A stretch of DNA of 64,000 bases from Fibrobacter sp. (GTDB lineage: Bacteria; Fibrobacterota; Fibrobacteria; Fibrobacterales; Fibrobacteraceae). Each line of letters starts with the position of its first letter. Position 1 is the first letter of the stretch. A program made the position numbers and the translations under genes. The stretch lies in the NCBI RefSeq assembly GCF_017545445.1, contig NZ_JAFWOM010000103.1, positions 1 through 64,000 of the forward strand, given 5' to 3'. Below the pieces are notes generated by a model, which worked only from the letters and a program-made list of their open reading frames with translations, made no database searches and was not told the origin of the DNA. Shown here piece after piece: positions 36,501 to 45,216 of the stretch.

Positions 36501-37618
36501 GGTATGGCCGCCTCTATAAAGGTAAGGCTGCAAATGAAGCGTGTCCGGGTGGATGGCATTTATCTACACGTGCAGATTGGGAAGCTTTGTTCAAATCCGT
36601 GGGTGGCCCGCTTATAGCCGGATTTAAGCTTAAAGATGCCAAAAATTGGTTTAACGATCGTAAAGGAAAAGATGAATATGGCTTTTCGATACTTCCGGGG
36701 GCAAAAAGAAATTATGATGGAAAATATTTCAAGAGTGGCTTCGATGCATTATTCTGGACTTCTGAGAAACATCAGAATAATTTAGATAAACGTTATTTTA
36801 AATATGACTTTGTACAATTTGATTATTTAACCTCCGTAGCTTCTTTTAATAGTGATGATGAACGCGAAGCGCACTCCGTTCGCTGCGTTATGAATGATGT
36901 AGATGCCATAGAGTCTTCATCATCGAAAATGTCTTCTAGTTCCTCTGCAAAATTAAGTAGATCTTCTTCATCTTCTTCTGTTGTAGCCCCTTCAAGTGTA
37001 ATCAAGGGATCTATGACCGATTCTCGCGACAATCAAGTTTATCAAACGGTGACTGTAGGCACGCAGACTTGGATGGCTCAAAACCTGAATTACCAAGCTG
37101 CCAATAGCTATTGCTATAAGGGTGAACCGGATAAATGTGCTGAATACGGTCGCTTTTATACTTGGGCGGTTGCTATGGATAGTGTAGGCAACTTTACCCC
37201 CAATGGTAAAGGTTGTGGTTACATGGATGGTGAAAATTGTGAACTGGAGGGAAATGTAAGAGGAATTTGTCCTGAAGGTTGGCATTTGCCGTCCGTTGAT
37301 GAATGGCGTGATTTTATTAATGGTGTCGGAGGTGAGTTTGGAGCAAGTAAAATGCTCCGCTCGACGGCAGGGTGGAAAGACTATGGGAATGGTGTGGATG
37401 CCTATTCCTTCTCGGCTCTCCCTGCAGGGTTGCGGGATGACAATGGTAACTTTAAATATGCCGGTGAAACGGCTGGCTTTTGGACTTCTACGAGATCGAA
37501 CAAACGTAAGTCCTATCTTCTGCTTATGTATAGCGGCATTGAAAGTGTTGAATTAGATAATTACATGAACGGTTATGAAAAATATTATGGAGCAAATATT
37601 CGCTGCATCAAGGATTAA
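33533..37618 (+). CDS. FISUMP lipoprotein, six domains
   Basis: This 1361-residue predicted lipoprotein starts at MNNRFIVLSV, with the lipobox LLVAC; upstream in-frame starts would spoil the signal. Six FISUMP domains begin near 33665, 34384, 35005, 35644, 36373 and 37015. Ser-rich linkers (SSSSAGKIQ, SSSSTPKGNTSSSSS, SSSSKMSSSSSAKLSRSSSS) separate several domains, like the linkers of the polysaccharidases. The domains keep WMAENL or WMAQNL and CPAGWHLP but differ widely in the segment before the closing RCVKD. The next gene begins 3 bp after the stop, so the two are co-transcribed. Confidence 0.88.
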   Translation: MNNRFIVLSVASALMLVLLVACGSTRNSSGDVENTLRDGVEYGFMTDFRDGQIYKTVKIGSQIWMAENLNYKIEKIYNFVMYGYGFESMSEEGYEEETISSYCYDGYISNCTKFGYLYPQKRAVKVCPDGWHLPDTTEWNTLISFVGGKSSAGKKLKSTFGWLNGGNGIDDNGFSVLPAGAKGGPNSFGDIFSKKDDVYYIAGGKNAVFWSSVDTNSVSFYYYSDSISINRDRPEFAFSVRCVQNDSLEFNSSSSAGKIQTLNLSSSESAAKSSSSRKVELDSLTDPRDGQIYKTVKFGDQVWMAQNLNYKKDESYCRSNDDSNCDKYGKLYTWSAALNACPAGWHLPTKSELQNLLDKWKEDKQMGWSYMTKFNLAGNALKSSDGWFDGKNGFDEIGFAALPGGFRFSDGTYSADGESAFFWSASEENDDAYGLSLYYYDKVDLDLDDKKVGMSVRCLKGEPAVVLSSSSTPKGNTSSSSSLKVERGSVTDSRDGRLYKTVTIGTQTWMAENLNFATANSYCYQNESRNCEKYGRLYTWAAAVDSASILRATGKECGFDRRCSLTFPVQGACPVGWHLPTKAEWGTLKTVVGEKNVNLLKSRDGWINGNGTDDYGFSALPAGDKDFDGDFLVGETAVFWSSTETDAFKAWYQGMKNGFSDYSNENKNRGFSVRCVKDGMGTESERKTDTEILSSSSVLVEPGSMTDERDGQTYKTVKIGSQTWMAENLNYETTNSSCEQDSLASCAELGRYYKWVSAKNACPAGWHLPDSVEWKTLFATVGGDSVAGRTLHFVPNSACDRIVGSSKCSSGLEWNFCTFYGFEDDPPRIQYADRFGFTALLSGLKEYETPQNSKEKSKSSGYRKRTYGDFGYAEFWSSMDRSFVNLYDDKPVEWGKDKDSYEIPIRCILDSVSLVAKSKTVKPVRKKKARILGSATVSPSNVVNDSFVDVRDGKIYKTVTIGKQTWMAENLNYKTADSYCLGDSLENCARYGRLYKGKAANEACPGGWHLSTRADWEALFKSVGGPLIAGFKLKDAKNWFNDRKGKDEYGFSILPGAKRNYDGKYFKSGFDALFWTSEKHQNNLDKRYFKYDFVQFDYLTSVASFNSDDEREAHSVRCVMNDVDAIESSSSKMSSSSSAKLSRSSSSSSVVAPSSVIKGSMTDSRDNQVYQTVTVGTQTWMAQNLNYQAANSYCYKGEPDKCAEYGRFYTWAVAMDSVGNFTPNGKGCGYMDGENCELEGNVRGICPEGWHLPSVDEWRDFINGVGGEFGASKMLRSTAGWKDYGNGVDAYSFSALPAGLRDDNGNFKYAGETAGFWTSTRSNKRKSYLLLMYSGIESVELDNYMNGYEKYYGANIRCIKD

Positions 37619-37621
37619 ATT

Positions 37622-39403
37622 ATGAATAAACGTGTTGCTTTAATTGCTTTTGTTTGTTGCTCCGTTTTTGCAACGCTTATCGCGTGCAGTTCTTCCAAAA
37701 ATGCAACGGTAAATTCTGATGGTGTTGCTGCAAAATCAGAAACGCCTTCTCGCAAGATTCTTGTGGATCCACGCGATGGTCAGGTCTATAGGACCGAGAA
37801 AATAGGCGAACAAACCTGGATGGCCGAAAATTTGAACTATAAAACAGATGATAGTGATTGCCTAAAAGATCTTGGCATCAATTGTACCCGGTTTGGACGT
37901 CGATACAGCTGGGCTGCCGCTATGGATAGCTCTGCGACATTTACCAAAAATGGTGAAGGTTGTGGACTATGGGAATATTGTTCTCCGACGTATCCGGTAC
38001 AGGGAATTTGCCCTACGGGATGGCATCTGCCGTCTCGCGATGAATGGAAAACATTGCTTTCGTTGCTAGATGAAAAAGACAAGGCGGGGCTTGCGCTTAG
38101 GTCGAAGAACGCTTGGGAAATGCATGAAAATATGGGCTTTTGGAGTTCTACCATATTTGATGAAGTCTTGGCATATATGTTGGCTTTCTATAATAAAGAA
38201 ATGTCTTTAGACCAAAAATATAAGCATATGAAGTATCATGTTCGTTGTGTAAAAGATGAATTGATTGATTCAATACAAAGTATATATTCTACTAAAATAC
38301 CTTCAGATTCTGTAATGCCGATGCGAAGTATGACCGATTCTCGCGATGGACATGTGTATAGAACGGTGGATATTGGCGACCAAACATGGATGGCCGAAAA
38401 TTTAAGTTATGACATGGCGGGCTCAAATTGCTGGGACTGGGTTGAAGATAGTCCTTGTGATGTGCGAGGTCGTTATTACGAATGGAACGAGGCGAAAAAA
38501 GCATGCCCTGTAGGTTGGCATTTGCCGTCAACTGCGGAATGGTACACCTTGTTTTCTACTGTTGGGGGGCAACGTGTAGCGGGTAAGGCTCTCATAAATA
38601 AAACAGGCTGGGATGGTTGCGATGATTGTAAAGATGAATATGGATTTTCTGCAATACCTACAGGTATTGCTTCCTCAATATCTGTATTCCTTGGTGGGGA
38701 TGCTGATTTTTGGAGCTTTGCAGAAAATGACTCGAATCATGCGTATTTAATGTTCTTGGAAGACTATACGAATATGGCGAGAATTATCAATTGTGATTAT
38801 TCGATGCGGTATTCGATCCGTTGTGTCAAGGATGGAAATAGAAAAGAGGTTGATTCTACAAGATTACCGGTGAAAGTTGAAAAAGGTGCTGAGTCTTTTA
38901 TGACGGACTCGCGAGACGGACAAACTTATAAAACCATAAAAATTGGTGAACAGACATGGATGGCGGAGAATTTGAATTACGATGTCCCCAATAAAAGCTA
39001 TTGCTATGGCAAAGTTCCTAGTAACTGTGCTAAGTATGGGCGTCTTTACGAGGACCGCGTGGCTATGGAGGCTTGCCCTGCAGGTTTTCATTTGCCGTCT
39101 CCATCGGAATGGGAAAAGTTGTTCAATGCCGTGGGTGGGCAATTTATGGCGGGAAATGCGCTAAAGTCTAAAAAAGGCTGGATAAATGATGGAAATGGAA
39201 CGGATCCGTTTGGATTTTCGGCAATTCCTGCTGGTTTGGGCTCTGGTATTGATAGGGAAGAAGGCAAGTCTGCCAACTTCTGGTGCTCTCAGGAAGTAGA
39301 TGATAAAAATTTCTATTACGTGAAATTGAAACACGATGCCTTTAATGTCGATATGAATCATCCCGAAAACAAGGCATATTCCGTCCGTTGCGTGAAGGAT
39401 TGA
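37622..39403 (+). CDS. FISUMP lipoprotein, three domains
   Basis: This 593-residue lipoprotein (lipobox TLIAC) has three FISUMP domains, beginning near 37761, 38331 and 38902. The first carries the longer insertion with CGLWEYCSPTYPVQGICP seen also in some domains of neighbouring genes, a Cys-containing loop likely to form a disulfide. It follows the six-domain gene by 3 bp. No Shine-Dalgarno sequence lies between the two genes, so translation may be coupled. Confidence 0.87.
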   Translation: MNKRVALIAFVCCSVFATLIACSSSKNATVNSDGVAAKSETPSRKILVDPRDGQVYRTEKIGEQTWMAENLNYKTDDSDCLKDLGINCTRFGRRYSWAAAMDSSATFTKNGEGCGLWEYCSPTYPVQGICPTGWHLPSRDEWKTLLSLLDEKDKAGLALRSKNAWEMHENMGFWSSTIFDEVLAYMLAFYNKEMSLDQKYKHMKYHVRCVKDELIDSIQSIYSTKIPSDSVMPMRSMTDSRDGHVYRTVDIGDQTWMAENLSYDMAGSNCWDWVEDSPCDVRGRYYEWNEAKKACPVGWHLPSTAEWYTLFSTVGGQRVAGKALINKTGWDGCDDCKDEYGFSAIPTGIASSISVFLGGDADFWSFAENDSNHAYLMFLEDYTNMARIINCDYSMRYSIRCVKDGNRKEVDSTRLPVKVEKGAESFMTDSRDGQTYKTIKIGEQTWMAENLNYDVPNKSYCYGKVPSNCAKYGRLYEDRVAMEACPAGFHLPSPSEWEKLFNAVGGQFMAGNALKSKKGWINDGNGTDPFGFSAIPAGLGSGIDREEGKSANFWCSQEVDDKNFYYVKLKHDAFNVDMNHPENKAYSVRCVKD

Positions 39404-39537
39404 TAGGGCGAGGTCGTATCGCTTTGAACGAATTTCTTCTCTAAATCGTAAATGAAAAGTTTCAATTTTGCACAAGGAGTATTTGTATTTTTGTACAAAA
39501 CAATTTGTATTCTTATTTATAAACAAAGAAGTTGCTT

Positions 39538-40908
39538 ATGGTCACCTCTAAAAATTTCTCTATAACCTTTTTTATTTGCGTTTTGATGTTTGCTGTTTTG
39601 GTGCCATCATGTTTTGCAGATGACTGGGATCTCGAAAATAACCATAATTTCGGTTCCATGACCGACTTGCGTGACGGTTGGGTTTATAAGACGGTGCAAA
39701 TTGGTTCGCAGACGTGGATGGCGGAGAATCTAAGCTTTAATACGGATGATAGTTATTGCAATGGCGATAAGGCTATTCATTGTGTTCGGCATGGTCGGCT
39801 TTACACGTGGAATGCGGCAATGAATGCGTGCCCTGCGGGGTGGCGTTTGCCGACGGAAGCGGATTGGACTTATCTTCTGGATGTTGCTGGTGGGCAACCT
39901 TTGGCGGGCAAAATGTTAAAGTCCGTAAGCAGTTGGCAAAAACCGAATTTCGGCACGAATGTTTTTGGATTTTCGGCGGATCCTGCAGGTGTGCGATTTG
40001 AAGACGGAACTTACAACGATCCTGGCCGTTATGCAATCTTTTGGAGCGCTTCGGAAGAAAGCGAAAAAGAGGCGTATGGCCTGTATTTGCAAAACTTCAA
40101 TGACCGTGCAGATTTGAATAGCAGCGATAAAAAGAACGGCTTTTCTGTACGCTGCATTAAGGGGTTTGCTAGACGAGAGGCTAGAGATGAAAGACGAGAG
40201 GGGAACGCTGTCATCGGCAATCTCCTCACCGACTCTCGTGACGGACAAACTTATAGGACCGTGCAAATTGGTTCGCAGACTTGGATGGCGGAAAACTTGA
40301 ATTTCAAAACAGATAGCAGCTTCTGTTACAACGAGGCTGATAGCAACTGCACTAAATACGGGCAACTTTACAGATTGTTTGATGTGATGGATAGTGCTGC
40401 GCTTTTTTCTACGAATGGAAAAGGATGTGGATATAGAGAAAAGTGTACACCTCGGTATCCTGTGCGTGGTGTTTGTCCTCTGGGCTGGCATGTTCCGACA
40501 AAATCTGAATGGGAAGCTTTGTTTGTTGCTGTAGGGGGTATTTTAGGTGAACGTGGAAATTATACGATGGCCGGTAAGTTTCTTAAGGCGAAAAACGGCT
40601 GGATTCAGTCTAGCAAGAGAATTGATGAAATTGAAGTTGTTGACCGCAACGGGTATTGGAAAAAGGAAAAGCTAGATAATCCGGTAAGTGTTACGGGTTC
40701 AGATGACTATGGTTTTTCTGTGCTTCCTGCAGGAGGATGGCATGCTTGGAAAGGTTTTGGATCTGAAGGAGAGGGTGTAGCTTTTTGGGCGATTGAAGAG
40801 CCTTCTTCGTATGATAATGGAGTGAGTTTTCGTCATGATGATGCCGGAACTTTCTTTTTTGTAGCTAAAAAATATTACGGTTTATATGTTCGCTGCATAA
40901 AGGACTGA
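39538..40908 (+). CDS. FISUMP exported protein, two domains, repeat-derived linker
   Basis: This 456-residue protein starts at ATG 39538 (a TTG two codons earlier is less likely). The signal sequence ends LVPSCFADD and could be a lipobox (VPSC) or a type I site. Two FISUMP domains begin near 39655 and 40228. The linker between them (FARREARDERREGNAV) is encoded by a four-unit heptamer repeat at 40171-40201, the AGACGAG family also found inside the aminotransferase at 14.8 kb. A TATTTTTG element at 39486-39493 may be the promoter. The next FISUMP gene follows after 28 bp. Confidence 0.86.
   Translation: MVTSKNFSITFFICVLMFAVLVPSCFADDWDLENNHNFGSMTDLRDGWVYKTVQIGSQTWMAENLSFNTDDSYCNGDKAIHCVRHGRLYTWNAAMNACPAGWRLPTEADWTYLLDVAGGQPLAGKMLKSVSSWQKPNFGTNVFGFSADPAGVRFEDGTYNDPGRYAIFWSASEESEKEAYGLYLQNFNDRADLNSSDKKNGFSVRCIKGFARREARDERREGNAVIGNLLTDSRDGQTYRTVQIGSQTWMAENLNFKTDSSFCYNEADSNCTKYGQLYRLFDVMDSAALFSTNGKGCGYREKCTPRYPVRGVCPLGWHVPTKSEWEALFVAVGGILGERGNYTMAGKFLKAKNGWIQSSKRIDEIEVVDRNGYWKKEKLDNPVSVTGSDDYGFSVLPAGGWHAWKGFGSEGEGVAFWAIEEPSSYDNGVSFRHDDAGTFFFVAKKYYGLYVRCIKD
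40171..40201. repeat. Heptamer tract inside a FISUMP gene
   Basis: AGACGAG, AGGCTAG, AGATGAA, AGACGAG, AGG keep 7-bp register and encode the arginine-rich linker between two domains. Confidence 0.8.
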
Positions 40909-40936
40909 AATCATTAATGATTTGGAGCTTGGTATT

Positions 40937-43900
40937 ATGAATAAAAGAAATAATTTGTTGACTGTTGTCTGCTTGCTTGTTTTAACTTGTTTTATCCTTT
41001 GCGGTTTTGCAGAGAATTTGTCTCCAAGCGGAAAACTTGTCGATTCTCGCGATGGTCAGTCTTATAAAACAGTGCGGATTGGAAAACTGAATTGGATGGC
41101 CGAAAATCTCAACTACGAATCGGAAAATAGCTATTGCTTTGATGATAAAGCGATCAACTGCGTGAAGTATGGTCGTCTCTATTTAGGGAAAATGGTGATG
41201 GACGTGTGCCCTGCAGGGTGGCGTTTGCCGACGGAAGCCGAATGGGCTGAACTCATTTCGATTGCTGGCGGTTCCAAACATGCTGGCAAAAGCCTGAAGT
41301 CGAAAAAGGGTTGGCTTTATGGCGGAAATGGCTCTGACGATGTTGGCTTTTCGGCTCTGCCTGCTGGAATCCGATATGAAAACGGCCTTTATGCAAATCG
41401 TGAATCCTATGCTGGTTTTTGGAGCTCGTCGGAAGATAAGGGGAGAGATGCTTCTTCTTCGTATGAATTTTTCAGCATGAATTTGCGTTATTTTGACGAC
41501 CATGCAAAGCTTGATGGCGAGTATAGGAGGCGTTGGCAATCGGTTCGTTGTGTACAACATTCTCCCGTGTTTTTGGATTCGTCTTTAAAAAAATCTGCAG
41601 CTTCGGTGATTAAAAATTCTGTAACGGATCCACGCGATGGCCGTACGTACAAGACCGTGAAAATCGGCAACCAAACTTGGATGGCTGAAAACATGAATTT
41701 TGAAACGGAGGGGAGTTATTGCGATGAGGATGGTGCTGACAGCTGTGCGAAATACGGTCGCTTTTATACGTGGAAAGCGGCGATGAAAGCATGCCCTGCT
41801 GGTTGGCGTTTGCCTGAACAAGCTGAATGGAGTATCCTTATTTCTGCAGCAGGAGGGGTCGATTCGGCTGGCATGGCGCTTAAATCTTCGTCGGGTTGGA
41901 ATTATCAAAGTAATGGGCGAGATGTTTTTGGTTTCACAGCTCTCCCGGCAGGAAAGCTGGAAATTGATTATAAGAATAAATTGAGATTTGGAATTCGAGG
42001 TGAAAAAGCTTCTTTTTGGAGTTCTACAGGATTGGGCCCTGTTAAAGCATATCGTGGAATGTATCTGAGCAGTTATGACGGGAGTGCCTTTTCCCAGTAT
42101 TCCGACAAAAAAGATAATTACGGCTATAGTGTTCGTTGCATCAAGGATGATGACGTTGCCCGTACAGCGCAAAGCCAAAAAGAACTCCCCTCTGACGAGA
42201 ACATCCTCGTTGATTCGCGCGATGGACAAATTTATAAGACTGTAGATATTGGCGATAAAATATGGATGGCGGAAAATCTGAATTACGATACGGAATATAG
42301 TGTGTGCTATAAAAATTATGAAAGCTTATGTATGAAGTACGGTCGTCTTTATATGTGGAATGAGGCGAAAGAGGCGTGCCCTGTGGGGTGGCGTTTGCCA
42401 ACGGAAACGGATTGGGTAAATCTAATGAGGATGGCGGGTGCGAATGTTTCTGTAGAACAAACTTTAAATTCTAGAAAAGGTTGGGATAGAGGTGCTAATG
42501 GGTTAGATGTTTTTGGATTTTCTGCAATCCCTACAGGGTATTATGACCGCGATGAAGACAGGTATAGAGAAAATGGTAGCAGTGCGTATTTTTGGAGTGC
42601 TACGGAAATCAATAAAGATAGCTCGTTTGCTGTAAATTTGCATAGTAAATTTTATGAGTATGATATGTTTCATGCATACAAAAACTATGAGAATAATTTA
42701 ATTCATAAACTCAAAAAATTTAGCTTTAACGTGCGCTGTGTGAAAGATAAATTGCCGAGCGCTAAGCAACAAGCGAAAAAAGCGGAAACCATGAAAGATT
42801 CTCGCGATGGTCGCACGTACAAAACAGTAAAAATCGGCAAGCAGACTTGGATGGCTGAAAATCTCAATTATAAAACGCAGTCCAGTTTTTGTTATGGCGA
42901 TTCTAGTAGTTGCGAAAAATACGGACAACTTTATGACTGGCGCTCGCTGGTAAACGTTTGCCCTGCGGGTTGGCGCTTGCCCCGAAAGGCTGACTGGGAA
43001 ACTTTGATTAATGCTGCGGGTGGCGAAGCTGTGGCTGGCAAAATGCTGAAGGCTTCAAGCGATTGGCATTATTGCGAACGCCAAAAGGGGCATTTTGAAA
43101 ATGGATTCGGCAGGGATGATTTTGTTTTTTCGGCACTCCCTGCTGGATATAGAATGAATTATCATGACTATGACGAAAAAATCGGTTTTACGACATGCTT
43201 CCATTCTATAGAAAATGATGGATCGTCTGATACGGCTGTATGCTTGCCTTGCTGTAACGATAGCATAATTTTGCAAAATAATTTCTCGTTCAATGCGTAT
43301 AGCATTCGCTGTATTAAAGATGAACAAAAGAATGGAGCGAATGGGGCTTCTTCTTTTGTTCCCCCTTCGAATGTGGTTCGGGGAACTTTTAAAGATCCGC
43401 GAGACAAAAAAACGTACAAGACCGTGAAAATCGGTAGCCAAACTTGGATGGCTGAAAATATACAGTATAAGACAAAAAATAGCAAATGCCAAGATGGGGA
43501 CGACAGTGGCCAAAATTGTGCTGAATCGGATCGACTTTATGCATGGTCTGCGGCGTTGAAGGCATGCCCGAGAGGCTGGCATTTGCCAACGGAAGGTGAT
43601 TGGAATACTTTGGTTTCTGCGGTAGGTGGGCGTTTAATTGCAAGTAAAGTACTCAAAACTACAGATTTAGCTGGTAAAACAGACGGAACTACAGTTGGTT
43701 GGTGTGATTATTGCAATGATGTCGAAGGAAATGGTACGGATGATTATGGCTTTGCAGTACGTCCGATAGGGAATTGGGATGTAGATGATGGCTTCTATAT
43801 GAATGGCCTTTGTACGGGATTCTGGAATTCTACGAGTGTAAAAGCGGATAGTGCTTCGGTCATGAGTATTTGCTGTAATGAACATACAAAAATTATCAAT

Positions 43901-43945
43901 GAAAATAAAAGAAACATGTACACCGTCCGCTGCGTGAAGGATTAG
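40937..43945 (+). CDS. FISUMP exported protein, five domains
   Basis: This 1002-residue protein starts at ATG 40937 (MNKRNNLLTV). The hydrophobic signal ends around FILCGFAEN, with LILC-like spacing that could be a lipobox. Five FISUMP domains begin near 41035, 41623, 42208, 42790 and 43390. Several carry CPAGWRLPTEAEW, close to the RLPTEAEW motif of formylglycine-generating-enzyme-type domains. Domain 4 has a Cys-rich loop (AVCLPCCNDS) and domain 5 a second (WCDYCNDVEGNG). The gene ends the FISUMP cluster and is followed by a bidirectional terminator. Confidence 0.87.
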   Translation: MNKRNNLLTVVCLLVLTCFILCGFAENLSPSGKLVDSRDGQSYKTVRIGKLNWMAENLNYESENSYCFDDKAINCVKYGRLYLGKMVMDVCPAGWRLPTEAEWAELISIAGGSKHAGKSLKSKKGWLYGGNGSDDVGFSALPAGIRYENGLYANRESYAGFWSSSEDKGRDASSSYEFFSMNLRYFDDHAKLDGEYRRRWQSVRCVQHSPVFLDSSLKKSAASVIKNSVTDPRDGRTYKTVKIGNQTWMAENMNFETEGSYCDEDGADSCAKYGRFYTWKAAMKACPAGWRLPEQAEWSILISAAGGVDSAGMALKSSSGWNYQSNGRDVFGFTALPAGKLEIDYKNKLRFGIRGEKASFWSSTGLGPVKAYRGMYLSSYDGSAFSQYSDKKDNYGYSVRCIKDDDVARTAQSQKELPSDENILVDSRDGQIYKTVDIGDKIWMAENLNYDTEYSVCYKNYESLCMKYGRLYMWNEAKEACPVGWRLPTETDWVNLMRMAGANVSVEQTLNSRKGWDRGANGLDVFGFSAIPTGYYDRDEDRYRENGSSAYFWSATEINKDSSFAVNLHSKFYEYDMFHAYKNYENNLIHKLKKFSFNVRCVKDKLPSAKQQAKKAETMKDSRDGRTYKTVKIGKQTWMAENLNYKTQSSFCYGDSSSCEKYGQLYDWRSLVNVCPAGWRLPRKADWETLINAAGGEAVAGKMLKASSDWHYCERQKGHFENGFGRDDFVFSALPAGYRMNYHDYDEKIGFTTCFHSIENDGSSDTAVCLPCCNDSIILQNNFSFNAYSIRCIKDEQKNGANGASSFVPPSNVVRGTFKDPRDKKTYKTVKIGSQTWMAENIQYKTKNSKCQDGDDSGQNCAESDRLYAWSAALKACPRGWHLPTEGDWNTLVSAVGGRLIASKVLKTTDLAGKTDGTTVGWCDYCNDVEGNGTDDYGFAVRPIGNWDVDDGFYMNGLCTGFWNSTSVKADSASVMSICCNEHTKIINENKRNMYTVRCVKD

Positions 43946-43974
43946 GCGACGGAAAATTCGCTGTTAAGGCGAAT

Positions 43975-44006
43975 AAAAAAGACTCAGTTTTCACTGAGTC
44001 TTTTTC
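43975..44006. terminator. Bidirectional terminator between the FISUMP cluster and tRNA-Leu
   Basis: GACTCAGT (43981-43988), loop TTTC, ACTGAGTC (43993-44000) is flanked by six A and five T, so it can act on both strands. Confidence 0.85.
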
Positions 44007-44090
44007 TGCGGTCGGACAGACTTGAACTGTCATGAGATTGCTCCCACTAGCACCTCAAGCTAGCGTGTCTACCAATTCCACCACGACCGC
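44007..44090 (-). tRNA. tRNA-Leu (anticodon GAG)
   Basis: The minus strand folds as a class II tRNA: 7-bp acceptor GCGGTCG/CGACCGC with discriminator A, D-arm with AATTGGTAGACAC, anticodon loop CTTGAGGT (GAG, reads CUC/CUU Leu codons), a long variable arm GGGAGCAATCTCAT, and T-loop GTTCAAGTC. CCA is not encoded. The 333-bp gap around it (43946-44278) otherwise holds only the terminator, an AT-rich stretch and a heptamer tract. Confidence 0.95.
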
Positions 44091-44261
44091 GTGGTCCTTA
44101 GCGGAACGAACACAAAGATAGTATAATTTTTTGATTTTGGAAACTCATTTTGAAAAATAAATGTGTTTTTTTTGATTTTTTTTCGCGTAAAAGCCTAGTT
44201 GCACTTATTGACTGCTTCGAGGTTGGCTTATTTGGGGTGTTCTGTTAAGCTGATTGTTTTT

Positions 44262-44296
44262 TACTCATCGCTCTCAGCTTACGGCTCGCGGCTTTG
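44262..44296. repeat. Heptamer tract overlapping the DMT permease stop codon
   Basis: TACTCAT, CGCTCTC, AGCTTAC, GGCTCGC, GGCTTTG keep register. The minus-strand TAA stop (44279-44281) lies in AGCTTAC, and the last codons of the permease are repeat-like. Confidence 0.6.
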
Positions 44297-45187
44297 AGCA
44301 AGGATGACGGCGGTAAACATTAAAATGCAGCCGATTCCCTCTTGGAGCGTGAATCGCTCGTTTAACATCACCCATCCAGAAATGACGGAAAAGACCGATT
44401 CAAGGCTCATTAATAACGATGCAATGGTGGGCTTTATTTTGTTTTGTGCGATGATTTGCAGCGTGAACGCAACACCGCTCGAAAGAATGGCGGCGTATAA
44501 AAGCGGAATCCACGGCTTGAAATGGGAATAGACTTCGGCGATGGTGTTAAAGCCCGCAAATGAACCTTTCAAGTCGATGAAAAACATCGGGAAAATGGAA
44601 AGCGTTGCGACTACGAGAAACTGGATGGCGGAAAGCCTCACACTATCGACTTGGGTGCCGAATTTGTCAACAATCAGAATTTGGCTTGCGAAAGCGAATG
44701 CGCACAGCAACATTACGATATCGGACAACTGCACGTAAAATTGTTCCTTGATACAGAGCAAGTAAAGTCCGGCAACAGTCAATGCGACGCAAAACCAGAT
44801 TTTAGGAGAAATCCGTTTGCCGAGAAAAACGCTCATGAGCGGAACAAAAATAATGTAGCATGTTGTGAGGAATCCTGCTTTCCCGGCGGAGGTTCCGAGA
44901 TAAAGCCCTATCTGCTGCAAGTTCATTGCGAAGAAAAGTGCTATCCCGCAGAAAATTCCGGTTTTCCAAAGGAATCGTCGTTCTTCATTTGTTTTGGGCC
45001 TTCGTGAATTTTTGCCTAGTTTATCTAAAATGTGGGCTAGTCCGAACAGAAGTCCGGTGGCGATGAAATTTCGCATGCATACAAAGGTAAACGGTCCCAC
45101 GTTGTTCCCTTCGATTTGCGCTACAAAGGTGGATCCCCAGAGGAATGCCGCCAGAACCAGTAGAAAACTATATCCAAAATTTGCCAT
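44279..45187 (-). CDS. DMT superfamily (EamA) permease
   Basis: This 302-residue inner-membrane protein has ten predicted helices in two EamA repeats. Supporting segments include LAAFLWGSTFVAQ in helix 1, MRNFIATGLLF, the loop LGTSAGKAGFLTTCYIIFVPLMS, and in the second half SSGVAFTLQIIAQNKIKPTIASLLMSLE and SGWVMLNERFT. Members export or import metabolites and amino acids; the substrate cannot be told. A TAACTTTC element sits 9 nt before the ATG with no Shine-Dalgarno sequence. The upstream minus-strand gene ends 29 bp before, so read-through is also possible. Confidence 0.87.
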   Translation of the reverse strand: MANFGYSFLLVLAAFLWGSTFVAQIEGNNVGPFTFVCMRNFIATGLLFGLAHILDKLGKNSRRPKTNEERRFLWKTGIFCGIALFFAMNLQQIGLYLGTSAGKAGFLTTCYIIFVPLMSVFLGKRISPKIWFCVALTVAGLYLLCIKEQFYVQLSDIVMLLCAFAFASQILIVDKFGTQVDSVRLSAIQFLVVATLSIFPMFFIDLKGSFAGFNTIAEVYSHFKPWIPLLYAAILSSGVAFTLQIIAQNKIKPTIASLLMSLESVFSVISGWVMLNERFTLQEGIGCILMFTAVILAQSREP

Positions 45188-45196
45188 TTCGGATGA

Positions 45197-45204
45197 GAAA
45201 GTTA
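45197..45204 (-). promoter_or_regulatory. TAACTTTC promoter-like element near the DMT start
   Basis: One base from TAnnTTTG on the minus strand, 9 nt before the ATG; no Shine-Dalgarno sequence is visible. Confidence 0.35.
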
Positions 45205-45216
45205 GAAATCAAAGTG

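Noticed and set aside
30731..43945. Diversity-generating retroelement acting on FISUMP domains
   Set aside because: No reverse transcriptase gene or template repeat is seen in the window; variation is explained more simply by duplication and divergence.
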